Program-made: the position numbers and the translations under genes
The notes under the pieces: generated by a model
The model's input: only the letters and a program-made list of their open reading frames with translations
What the model was told of the DNA's origin: nothing
Database searches by the model: none
Assembly: GCF_000829375.1 (NCBI RefSeq)
Contig: NZ_AP014624.1
Coordinates: forward strand, 310,001 to 374,000
Source of the DNA: Chryseobacterium sp. StRB126
Lineage (GTDB): Bacteria; Bacteroidota; Bacteroidia; Flavobacteriales; Weeksellaceae
Direction: 5' to 3'
DNA: 64,000 bases
Shown: in pieces, positions 17,379 to 24,423 of the stretch
How positions within the stretch are numbered: position 1 is the first letter of the stretch
Layout of the letters: the number at the start of each line of letters is the position of its first letter

Positions 17379-18917
17379 ATGAATAATAAATTCATCCCAA
17401 TAATTTCGGTGTTTATGACGATCTCGCTTATTGTCTTCGTTACGCTCCAATTTTATTGGTTGAAAGGCTATTACGGAGTACTGGAACAGGACTTTTCAAA
17501 TAAAGTTTATTCCGTTTTGGAAAGCACTTCAAAGACAATTGAAGAAATTGAAGCCGATAAATATCTGACCAAGGATAACAGAAACACCATTCTTGCCAAC
17601 AGCAAAAATCCTTCGCTTACTACCATTCAACAGGTAGAAGATTCCGGAACGCAGAGACAAATTATCTATTCCAAAAATATTATCTCGAACGCACAGCTTC
17701 CTATTTCTAAAAAAGGAGATTCTGTAAAACTGACTACTCTATACACGGATGAAGCTGCTTACAAGATAAAAAGAGATACCACCAACCGTGAAATTCTCAC
17801 TTCGGATATCAATCAGGATATTGAAACCGGGGATTATGCTGTAAAAGAATTTGTAAAGGTATACGGAAACAATTTACCCATTGCACAAAGGGTGAGCCCG
17901 GCTACTCTAGATTCAGTGATCACAAAAGAATTGAAAATCAGAGGAATTACAGCCAAGTTCGGATATGGAATTGTTGATAAAGACAACAAACTTACCAGTA
18001 TTGCCAATAAAGCCTACAAAGAAAAAAAGGACAACAATACCTATAGCTATCCTCTTTTTACTGATAAAAAGTACAATACCCTATATAATCTGGCTTTAGT
18101 TTTTCCTAAGAAAGAATATTCTTTAGCGATGAACAATTGGCCGATGCTGTTGGGAACTTTCCTTTCATTGCTTACGATTCTTGGGATTTATATTATTTCT
18201 ATTAATTATATGATGAGACAGAAAAAATTGGCTGAAGTGAAAACAGACTTCATCAATAATATGTCTCACGAATTCAAGACCCCGCTGGCAACCATTTCTG
18301 TGGCAACTGATTCATTAGCCAATGATAAAATTGCTACCAATCCGGATAAAGTAAAGTATTATTCAGAATTGATTAAACAGGAGAATCTAAGGATGAAAAA
18401 GCAGGTAGAAAATGTTCTGAACATGTCTAAGCTTGAACGAAATGAGGTAGAACTATTTCTGAAAGAAACGAATGTAAGGGAATTGATTAAAAGGACAACA
18501 GAATCCTTCAATCTGATTGTACAGCAGAGAAACGGTAGTCTGACTCAAAAATTCAATGCCACTCATTATAATTTCAAAATTGATGAATTCCACATCTCGA
18601 ATATGTTGGTCAACTTATTAGATAATGCCAACAAGTATTCTCCTGAAGCCCCGGAAATTCATGTGGAAACCAGAAATGAAGGGCACTGGTATGTTATCGA
18701 AATATCAGATAAAGGAATGGGAATGGAAACCCAGAATAAAACAAAAATTTTCGAAAAATTCTTCAGAGAAGAAACAGGAAATATTCACAATGTAAAGGGA
18801 CAGGGATTAGGCCTTTCCTACGTGAAAAAAATTGTAGAACTGCACAAAGGGCAAATTATTGTAGAATCCAACAAAGGCGATGGAAGTACGTTTACAATTA
18901 AGCTGCCAATGAGCTAA
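17379..18917 (+). CDS. sensor histidine kinase
   Basis: 512-residue membrane kinase. TM1 is at about 6-26, an extracytoplasmic sensor domain spans about 27-255, and TM2 is at about 257-282, with no clear HAMP. The DHp helix carries phospho-acceptor His297 (MSHEFKTPLATI), followed by N box NLLDNANKYSPE, G1 DKGMGM, F box IFEKFFR and G2 GQGLGLSYVKKIV. Domain order resembles the RprX-type kinases of Bacteroidota. The kinase precedes its regulator (19081) with an unusual 163-base AT-rich spacer, so cotranscription is likely but not certain. Confidence 0.93.
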   Translation: MNNKFIPIISVFMTISLIVFVTLQFYWLKGYYGVLEQDFSNKVYSVLESTSKTIEEIEADKYLTKDNRNTILANSKNPSLTTIQQVEDSGTQRQIIYSKNIISNAQLPISKKGDSVKLTTLYTDEAAYKIKRDTTNREILTSDINQDIETGDYAVKEFVKVYGNNLPIAQRVSPATLDSVITKELKIRGITAKFGYGIVDKDNKLTSIANKAYKEKKDNNTYSYPLFTDKKYNTLYNLALVFPKKEYSLAMNNWPMLLGTFLSLLTILGIYIISINYMMRQKKLAEVKTDFINNMSHEFKTPLATISVATDSLANDKIATNPDKVKYYSELIKQENLRMKKQVENVLNMSKLERNEVELFLKETNVRELIKRTTESFNLIVQQRNGSLTQKFNATHYNFKIDEFHISNMLVNLLDNANKYSPEAPEIHVETRNEGHWYVIEISDKGMGMETQNKTKIFEKFFREETGNIHNVKGQGLGLSYVKKIVELHKGQIIVESNKGDGSTFTIKLPMS

Positions 18918-19080
18918 GATATAAATGATAAGTGATGAGTGATAATATATTGGTGATAAAAAAATATTTCACATCAACCATACATTCATCAATTATAAAA
19001 TAAGAAACCAAAAAACAAAATATAAGAAGAGAGAGTGAGACAGTTCATTCTTAATTGTTAATTATTAATTAGTAAAAGTT
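18918..19080 (+). repeat. AT-rich spacer with TGATAA-type repeats between kinase and regulator
   Basis: Contains tandem TGATAA/TGATGAG/TGATAAT units (18925-18948) and an ATCAATTATAA (18989-18999). These are similar in style to the repeats around the S23 gene at 12723 and 13120. No coding frame is evident. It could be the scar of a similar insertion. Confidence 0.35.
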
Positions 19081-19767
19081 ATGAGCAACAGAATATTATT
19101 AGTAGAGGACGATCAGAGTTTCGGTGCGGTGCTTAAAGATTATTTAACCATCAATAATTTTGAAGTAACCCTTGCTACTGATGGAGAACAGGGATTGAAA
19201 GAATTTACAGAAAATGAATTCGACATCTGTATATTTGACGTGATGATGCCTAAAAAAGATGGGTTTTCATTAGCTGAAGATGTAAAAAAGATTGATAAAA
19301 ATACACCAATCATATTCCTTACTGCAAGAAATATGAGAGAAGATATCCTGAAAGGGTACCAACTGGGAGCTGATGACTATATCACAAAACCATTTGATAC
19401 AGAACTTCTTTTATACAAGATCAAAGCAATTCTTCAAAGAAGCTCTACTCTTGAAAATGAAGAGCAGGAGCAGTTTAAAATCAGCAATATCTTCTTCGAT
19501 TCTATGCTGAGACAGCTGAAAGTAGGTGATAAAGAATATAAACTTTCTCCAAAAGAAAATGAGTTATTGAAGCTTCTTTGCATCCACAGAAACGATTTTA
19601 TGCCGAGAGATCTTGCACTGAGAAAGATCTGGAAAAAGGAAAATTACTTTACTGCAAGAAGTATGGATGTATATATCGCCAAGCTTCGTAAACTATTGAA
19701 AGATGACGAAGGATTGGAGATTATCAACGTTCACGGAGAAGGATTCAGACTTTTAGTTAAAAATTAA
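19081..19767 (+). CDS. OmpR-family response regulator
   Basis: 228 residues. Receiver domain 1-120 has acidic pocket EDD, phospho-acceptor Asp53 (FDVMMPKKDG), the switch Thr in FLTARN and Lys in TKPFDTELL. A winged-helix DNA-binding domain follows (about 130-228: YKLSPKENELLKLLC, SMDVYIAKLRKLL, GEGFRL). It pairs with the kinase upstream and resembles RprY-type regulators. It ends before a hairpin terminator. Targets are not evident; the metal-related genes directly downstream are candidates only by position. Confidence 0.94.
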   Translation: MSNRILLVEDDQSFGAVLKDYLTINNFEVTLATDGEQGLKEFTENEFDICIFDVMMPKKDGFSLAEDVKKIDKNTPIIFLTARNMREDILKGYQLGADDYITKPFDTELLLYKIKAILQRSSTLENEEQEQFKISNIFFDSMLRQLKVGDKEYKLSPKENELLKLLCIHRNDFMPRDLALRKIWKKENYFTARSMDVYIAKLRKLLKDDEGLEIINVHGEGFRLLVKN

Positions 19768-19790
19768 TCTAAAAATCGTATTATAAATAT

Positions 19791-19829
19791 AAAATTAGCA
19801 AAACAATTGAAAATGTTTTGCTAATTTTG
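19791..19829 (+). terminator. hairpin terminator whose right arm carries a promoter box
   Basis: Perfect 15-bp arms at 19791-19805 and 19814-19828 with an 8-base loop; the right arm ends in TTTT. The same right arm contains TAATTTTG (19822-19829), a TAnnTTTG -7 box that would start transcription about 14 nt before the next gene's ATG at 19850. Termination of the regulator and initiation of the lipoprotein gene therefore overlap physically. Confidence 0.7.
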
Positions 19830-19849
19830 TTTCATACCCAATCAAGGAT

Positions 19850-20500
19850 ATGAAGAATACGTTTTTAGGTTTGATCTCAGTATCAATATTAGCTGTCTCT
19901 TGTAAGAAAGATGAGAAAGCAACTTATTTAAAAGAAGAAGCTGGTTCGCAACAGCCTTCTGTAGCTCTCAACAATGCTCCAAAAGCTTCACTGCTGGATC
20001 AGGCGGGAATCCAGTCCAACACGGCTCCAGCTGCAATGGCCACTGCTCCGGGAATGAATCCTGCACACGGACAACCGGGACACCGATGTGATATTCCTGT
20101 AGGACAGCCTTTAAACAGCCAGCCAACAGCAACTCCTGCATCTCAAAATATCAGTGTAGGAGCGAACAACACTATTCAAATTGACCCTGGTACAGCATCT
20201 CCAGCAAAAGTAACGATGAATAACAGTGCTCAATCAGTGAAAACAGCTCCGGGAATGAATCCTGCACACGGACAACCGGGACACCGATGTGACATCCCTG
20301 TAGGACAGCCTTTGAGCAGTAAACCGGCTGCTGCCCCTCAATCTGCACAAAACAATATACAGGTTACTCCTACACCAACTCCAGCTCAGGCTCAAGCCGC
20401 TTCGCAGAATCTGGCTATGGGAGAAAAGCCTAAAGTGAACCCTGCTCACGGAGAACCTTGGCACAGCTGTTCTCTAAAAGTTGGTGATCCTTTGCCATAA
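19850..20500 (+). CDS. lipoprotein with three His/Cys NPAHG repeats
   Basis: 216 residues. Lipoprotein signal with Cys18 (SILAVSC), then low-complexity Ala/Pro/Gln-rich linkers carrying three repeat units. Two are near-identical (NPAHGQPGHRCDIPVGQPL) and a third is divergent (NPAHGEPWHSCSLKVGDPL). Each unit presents two His and one Cys, which suggests metal or haem binding, an inference strengthened by the two downstream metal-related genes. The first two units are also near-identical at DNA level over about 68 bases. No known enzymatic domain. The unit is familiar from Bacteroidota hypothetical proteins, but I know of no established function. Confidence 0.75.
   Translation: MKNTFLGLISVSILAVSCKKDEKATYLKEEAGSQQPSVALNNAPKASLLDQAGIQSNTAPAAMATAPGMNPAHGQPGHRCDIPVGQPLNSQPTATPASQNISVGANNTIQIDPGTASPAKVTMNNSAQSVKTAPGMNPAHGQPGHRCDIPVGQPLSSKPAAAPQSAQNNIQVTPTPTPAQAQAASQNLAMGEKPKVNPAHGEPWHSCSLKVGDPLP
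20047..20314 (+). repeat. intragenic direct repeat encoding the NPAHG units
   Basis: About 68 bases (roughly 20044-20111) recur at roughly 20247-20314 with only a few third-position changes, a period of 203 bases. The near-identity at silent sites suggests recent duplication or gene conversion. Confidence 0.7.
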
Positions 20501-20506
20501 ATTTTG

Positions 20507-20514
20507 TATTTTTG
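20507..20514 (+). promoter_or_regulatory. putative -7 box, possibly leaderless HYC_CC_PP transcript
   Basis: TATTTTTG matches TAnnTTTG. The predicted transcript start falls within a base or two of the ATG at 20520, which would make the mRNA leaderless. Confidence 0.4.
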
Positions 20515-20519
20515 CAGCT

Positions 20520-20882
20520 ATGAAGCTATTTCACATACTGGCAATAGTATTTTGTTTGGGAATTTTTCTGGTTCCTAAGGATAGTTTCTACGCTCAATCT
20601 ATGCAGGAAACCTGCTGCAAAGCAGAATCCGGAAAGAAGAGCGACTGCTGTAAAAATCATTCCTCAAAAAAAGAGGGTAAAGATGATGCTACAAAGTCAT
20701 GTAATGATGATTGTTGTTCGTCATGTATTGCCTGCTTTACTTTTATTGAGACTCCTTTTTCAAAAAACCTGCGTCTGGAACTGTCTTATTACAAAGCGAA
20801 TAAGAATCCTCAGTTTCAGCATTCAGACCCTTACCTTTCCGACCGTTTAAAGGAAATCTGGCAACCGCCTAAAATAGGTTAA
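20520..20882 (+). CDS. HYC_CC_PP-family Cys-rich exported protein
   Basis: 120 residues from the ATG at 20520 (MKLFHILAIVFCLGIFLVP, signal peptide). The mature part has several Cys pairs (ETCCKAES, KSDCCKNH, NDDCCSSCIACF), Lys/His-rich linkers, and a C-terminal EIWQPPKIG. This is the layout of the Bacteroidota HYC_CC_PP family, which typically sits beside HMA-containing TonB receptors, as here. Metal binding is likely from the cysteines but unproven. It lies 67 bases upstream of the receptor and was probably cotranscribed with it. Confidence 0.8.
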   Translation: MKLFHILAIVFCLGIFLVPKDSFYAQSMQETCCKAESGKKSDCCKNHSSKKEGKDDATKSCNDDCCSSCIACFTFIETPFSKNLRLELSYYKANKNPQFQHSDPYLSDRLKEIWQPPKIG

Positions 20883-20949
20883 TTAAAACATTGTGAGTTC
20901 GTTATACATTATATCGAACCGTATTTTATTTAATCTAAACTTTAAACAA

Positions 20950-23655
20950 ATGAAATTATATATTTCCAGGTTCATACTTGGTGCATTATTCTTATTTACC
21001 CAATTTATATCGGCTCAAAATCTTCAGAAAAATCAGTTCAAAGTAAAAGGGAACTGTGAAATGTGCAAAACAAGAATTGAAGGAGCTGCCAAAAAAGCAG
21101 GAGCGAAAACTGCTGTTTATTCTATTGACCTCCAAACACTAACTCTAGAAACGGATAAGGTTTCTGCTGACGATATTCTTAAAAAAGTAGCGGAAGCTGG
21201 CCACGATAATGAAAAATTCAAAGCTTCTGATGATGTTTACAAAAGTCTTCCGGGATGTTGTTTGTATGACAGAGATCTACAGCCAGTACAAGCGGAATCT
21301 CACCATGATCATCACCCCACAGCTACAACTCCTGCTAAAAAGGATAACGAGTTCTACGTAAGAGGAAACTGTGCGTCATGCAAAGCCAGAATTGAAAAAG
21401 CAGCTAAAGGTGCAGGTGCAGATTCAGCAGAGTGGAATGCAGAAAAGCAAACGGTTGCTTTACATTTTGATGCTTCCAAAACCTCATCAGATAAGATCTT
21501 AAAGGCTATTGCCGATGCGGGACATGATAACGAGAAATACAAGGCTTTAGACACCACATATAATGGTCTTCCGGGATGTTGCCTTTATGACAGAGATTTC
21601 ACTTTTGGAGAGGCTAATCCAAAGGTTCATTATGAAGAAGAGGCAAAACATGAAGACCATAAAGATCATGCAGCTCCAGCTGAAAATGATTCTCACAACA
21701 ACCATGAGAAGAGTATTGACGGAGTAGTAGTAACAGGCTCTAAAGCGGCTACATCTTTAAGCAAGAAAGAAGCAGGACTTGTTTTTAATATTGATAAAAA
21801 AGAACTGTTAAAAGCGGCATGTTGTAATTTATCTGAAAGTTTTGAAACCAATGCAACTGTAGATGTATCTTTCAGCAATGCTGTAACAGGTACAAAGCAG
21901 CTTAAAATGCTTGGGTTGGATCAAAAATATACCAGCTTAACGAAAGAACAGCTGCCTGAAATCAGAGGATTGGCTTCTGCTTATGGATTGAATTTTATTC
22001 CGGGAAGATGGATTGAAAGTATTCAGCTGACAAAAGGCGGAAGTACAGTAACTAACGGGTATGAAAGTATTACAGGGCAGATCAATACTGAATTGTTGAA
22101 GAATGCTAAGGAGCCTGAAACTTCTCTAAATCTTTTTTCGGATTTTAACGGAAGAGCTGAAATAAATATTACCAATGTTTCTCCCATTAATGATAAATGG
22201 TCACAAACTTTCCTACTTCACGGAAACGGAACTTTCGGAGATACGGATATGAATGATGACGGTTTTCTTGACAGACCCAAAGGAACACAGATCAATGCCG
22301 CTTATCTCTTGAATTATAATGACCTTGAAAAGTCTGGGTTCGGATCTCATTTCGGGATTAATTTTATCCGTGATGAAAGAACTGCAGGGCAAACGGCTTT
22401 TGACAAGAAACTAGCGCAGGACAAGCAACCGGCTTATGGTGTTGGAATTGATATTTCAAGATTTCAGATTTGGAACAAAACAGGATATGTTTTTAAAGGA
22501 AAGCCTTATCAAAGTATCGGTTGGATGAACCAATATGTTTATCACCAGCAGGATAGCTTCTTTGGATTGAGAAATTATTCTGGAAATCAGCATACCTATT
22601 ATTCAAATTTAATCTTTGAAAGTATTATTGGAAATACCAACCACAAATATAAAGCGGGAGCAAGTTTCTTATATGATGGTTATGAGGAGACTTATTTGGT
22701 AGATAATATTAAAAGAAACGAAATTGTTCCGGGGATCTTTACTGAATATACTTTAACAGGTTTAAAATATACTTTAGTAGCAGGAACCCGAGTCGATTTC
22801 CACAATCTTGCAGGAACTCAGTTTACTCCAAGAGTGAATTTTAAATATGATTTTACACCACAGACTATTTTAAGACTTTCTGCAGGAAGAGGATTTAGAA
22901 CGGCGAATGTATTTGCAGAAAGCCAACAGTATTTTGCATCCAACAGAGCCATTAATATTTTACCTAACGGAGGAAATATTTATGGTTTAAAACCTGAAAT
23001 TGCATGGAACTATGGAGCAAGTTTACAACAGGAGTTTAAACTTTTCGGAAGAAAATCTACGATCATTGCAGACTTTTTCAGAACAGACTTCCAAGATCAG
23101 GTATTAGTGGATTTAGACAGATCCCCTCAGCAACTTACATTCTATAATCTGGAGGGTAAATCTTTTGCCAATTCATTCCAGACACAATGGGATTTTACGC
23201 CTTTCAAGAACTTTGATGTAAGACTGGCTTATAAATATTATGATGTACAGGCAGATTATATTGGCGGAAGAAGAGAGGTTCCTTTTATGGCAAAACACAG
23301 AGGATTTATAAACCTTGCCTATGCAACCAATAAGAATGACAAAGGTGGTTTCTGGAGCTTTGATACTACTTTAAACTGGGTAGGAAAGCAAAGACTTCCT
23401 GATATGTCAGACAATCCAGCAGAGTTTCAGTTATCAACATACTCTGATTCTTATGCAGTATTAAATGCACAGATCTCAAGAAATTTCAACAAAAAGATCA
23501 GGGCTTATGTAGGCGGAGAAAACCTTACTTCATATTATCAGAAAAATGCAATCATCGATTTTAGAAATCCTTTCGGAAATTATTTTGATGGTGGAATGGT
23601 ATATGCTCCAATTATGAAAGCAAATTTCTATGTGGGACTGGATGTAACATTTTAA
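20950..23655 (+). CDS. TonB-dependent receptor with two N-terminal HMA metal-binding domains
   Basis: 901-residue outer-membrane receptor. Signal peptide 1-22 (ISAQ). Two heavy-metal-associated domains follow with CxxC at Cys36/Cys39 (GNCEMCK) and Cys141/Cys144 (GNCASCK), each ending in a conserved LPGCCLYDRD tail. Then come His-rich linkers (HHDHHP; HEDHKDH) and a TonB-box-like VVVTGSKA. The plug domain includes a CC pair (KAACCNLSESF) and QINTELLK, then a beta-barrel ends in a terminal aromatic (GLDVTF). A role in copper or similar metal sensing or uptake fits the HMA domains and the Cys-rich neighbour. An upstream in-frame start (20893) was rejected because the signal peptide begins at 20950. 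Confidence 0.9.
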   Translation: MKLYISRFILGALFLFTQFISAQNLQKNQFKVKGNCEMCKTRIEGAAKKAGAKTAVYSIDLQTLTLETDKVSADDILKKVAEAGHDNEKFKASDDVYKSLPGCCLYDRDLQPVQAESHHDHHPTATTPAKKDNEFYVRGNCASCKARIEKAAKGAGADSAEWNAEKQTVALHFDASKTSSDKILKAIADAGHDNEKYKALDTTYNGLPGCCLYDRDFTFGEANPKVHYEEEAKHEDHKDHAAPAENDSHNNHEKSIDGVVVTGSKAATSLSKKEAGLVFNIDKKELLKAACCNLSESFETNATVDVSFSNAVTGTKQLKMLGLDQKYTSLTKEQLPEIRGLASAYGLNFIPGRWIESIQLTKGGSTVTNGYESITGQINTELLKNAKEPETSLNLFSDFNGRAEINITNVSPINDKWSQTFLLHGNGTFGDTDMNDDGFLDRPKGTQINAAYLLNYNDLEKSGFGSHFGINFIRDERTAGQTAFDKKLAQDKQPAYGVGIDISRFQIWNKTGYVFKGKPYQSIGWMNQYVYHQQDSFFGLRNYSGNQHTYYSNLIFESIIGNTNHKYKAGASFLYDGYEETYLVDNIKRNEIVPGIFTEYTLTGLKYTLVAGTRVDFHNLAGTQFTPRVNFKYDFTPQTILRLSAGRGFRTANVFAESQQYFASNRAINILPNGGNIYGLKPEIAWNYGASLQQEFKLFGRKSTIIADFFRTDFQDQVLVDLDRSPQQLTFYNLEGKSFANSFQTQWDFTPFKNFDVRLAYKYYDVQADYIGGRREVPFMAKHRGFINLAYATNKNDKGGFWSFDTTLNWVGKQRLPDMSDNPAEFQLSTYSDSYAVLNAQISRNFNKKIRAYVGGENLTSYYQKNAIIDFRNPFGNYFDGGMVYAPIMKANFYVGLDVTF

Positions 23656-23853
23656 AAGCTGGAAGATGGAGCCTGGAAGTACTTTTCGCCGACATACTTC
23701 TTTAGCTAGGATAAATTAATATAAACAAAACGTTATAGGACTTCTATAACGTTTGTTTTTTTATCTGTTTAATTCTCTTTGAAGCATCAATTCAATAGCT
23801 GAAATAATGCTTTTGAAAACCTTCAGTAACTTCCCTCTTCCCTCTTCCAGCTT
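23656..23853. repeat. intergenic inverted repeat bracketing about 175 bases
   Basis: AAGCTGGAAGA at 23656-23666, directly after the receptor stop, has a perfect inverse at 23843-23853. Flanking GGAAG/CTTCC runs extend the similarity loosely. The interior holds a terminator and no ORF. It could be a MITE-like or REP-like element. Confidence 0.35.
23726..23762 (+). terminator. rho-independent terminator of the HMA-TonB receptor gene
   Basis: 9-bp perfect arms ACGTTATAG (23730-23738) and CTATAACGT (23744-23752), extended by A/T pairs with one bulge, then a run of Ts. Confidence 0.8.
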
Positions 23854-23863
23854 CCTTACCAAA

Positions 23864-23903
23864 ATAAAAAAGCAGCATCAGAATTGATGCTGCTTTTTTA
23901 TTT
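23864..23903 (-). terminator. rho-independent terminator at the 3' end of the N-glycan locus
   Basis: Arms AAAAAAGCAGCATCA (23866-23880) and the matching TGATGCTGCTTTTTT (23885-23899) with a 4-base loop. A/T tracts lie on both sides, so it can work in both directions. It abuts the stop of the cupin gene. Confidence 0.85.
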
Positions 23904-24399
23904 ATCTTCCAAAGTCATCCTGTACTCTTACGATATCATCTTCGTCCGAAGGATTGGATGCATCGGTATGCTGCCAGATTTCGGCTACGATTCCCCAGCC
24001 TGACAACCCTATTAATCTGTGTCTCTCGCCCTGCTGAAGTTTTACCTGATCTTTTGGTTTATATTCTGCTACTTCTCCTTCTTCATCTGTAGTACTTCTT
24101 TTGATTCCTACTGTTCCTTCCACTACCTGCCAGATTTCTGCTCTTCTGTGGTGATATTGCCAGCTTAGTCTTGCTTCCGGAGCCACAATAAGAATTTTCG
24201 GACTTAACTTTCCTCCTATTCTAAGGTTTTCCACATCAATTCCATCAAAGTACTGGTTGGCAAAATCCTGTGCCTGAGCTTCATCAATCACAAAAAAACC
24301 TCCCCATGGTCTGGTTTCGTCTTTTGCCGCAATGGTAAACCCCTGGCTTTGTAGAGTCTGTTCAACTCTATCAAATATTTCTTTTTTTTCCGTGCTCAT
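23902..24399 (-). CDS. cupin protein, phosphomannose-isomerase-like
   Basis: 165 residues with a cupin fold resembling the C-terminal isomerase domain of ManC-type mannose-6-phosphate isomerases. Seen: ETRPWGGFFVID, SWQYHHRRAEIWQVVEGTVG (metal-binding His/Glu set) and QLQQGE-like VKLQQGERHRLIGL. At the end of a mannose-releasing gene set, mannose-6-phosphate to fructose-6-phosphate conversion is the most economical role. Similar proteins are sometimes annotated phosphoheptose isomerase, and catalytic assignment by sequence is weak. It starts 24 bases after GH92-A, so probably belongs to the operon. Confidence 0.68.
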   Translation of the reverse strand: MSTEKKEIFDRVEQTLQSQGFTIAAKDETRPWGGFFVIDEAQAQDFANQYFDGIDVENLRIGGKLSPKILIVAPEARLSWQYHHRRAEIWQVVEGTVGIKRSTTDEEGEVAEYKPKDQVKLQQGERHRLIGLSGWGIVAEIWQHTDASNPSDEDDIVRVQDDFGR

Positions 24400-24423
24400 A
24401 TATCTTGTTTCTCTTAATTAAAA

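Noticed and set aside
20047-20314. Direct repeats considered as a CRISPR-like array
   Set aside because: Only two near-identical copies of about 68 bases, in frame within a lipoprotein gene, and no cas genes; they are coding repeats.
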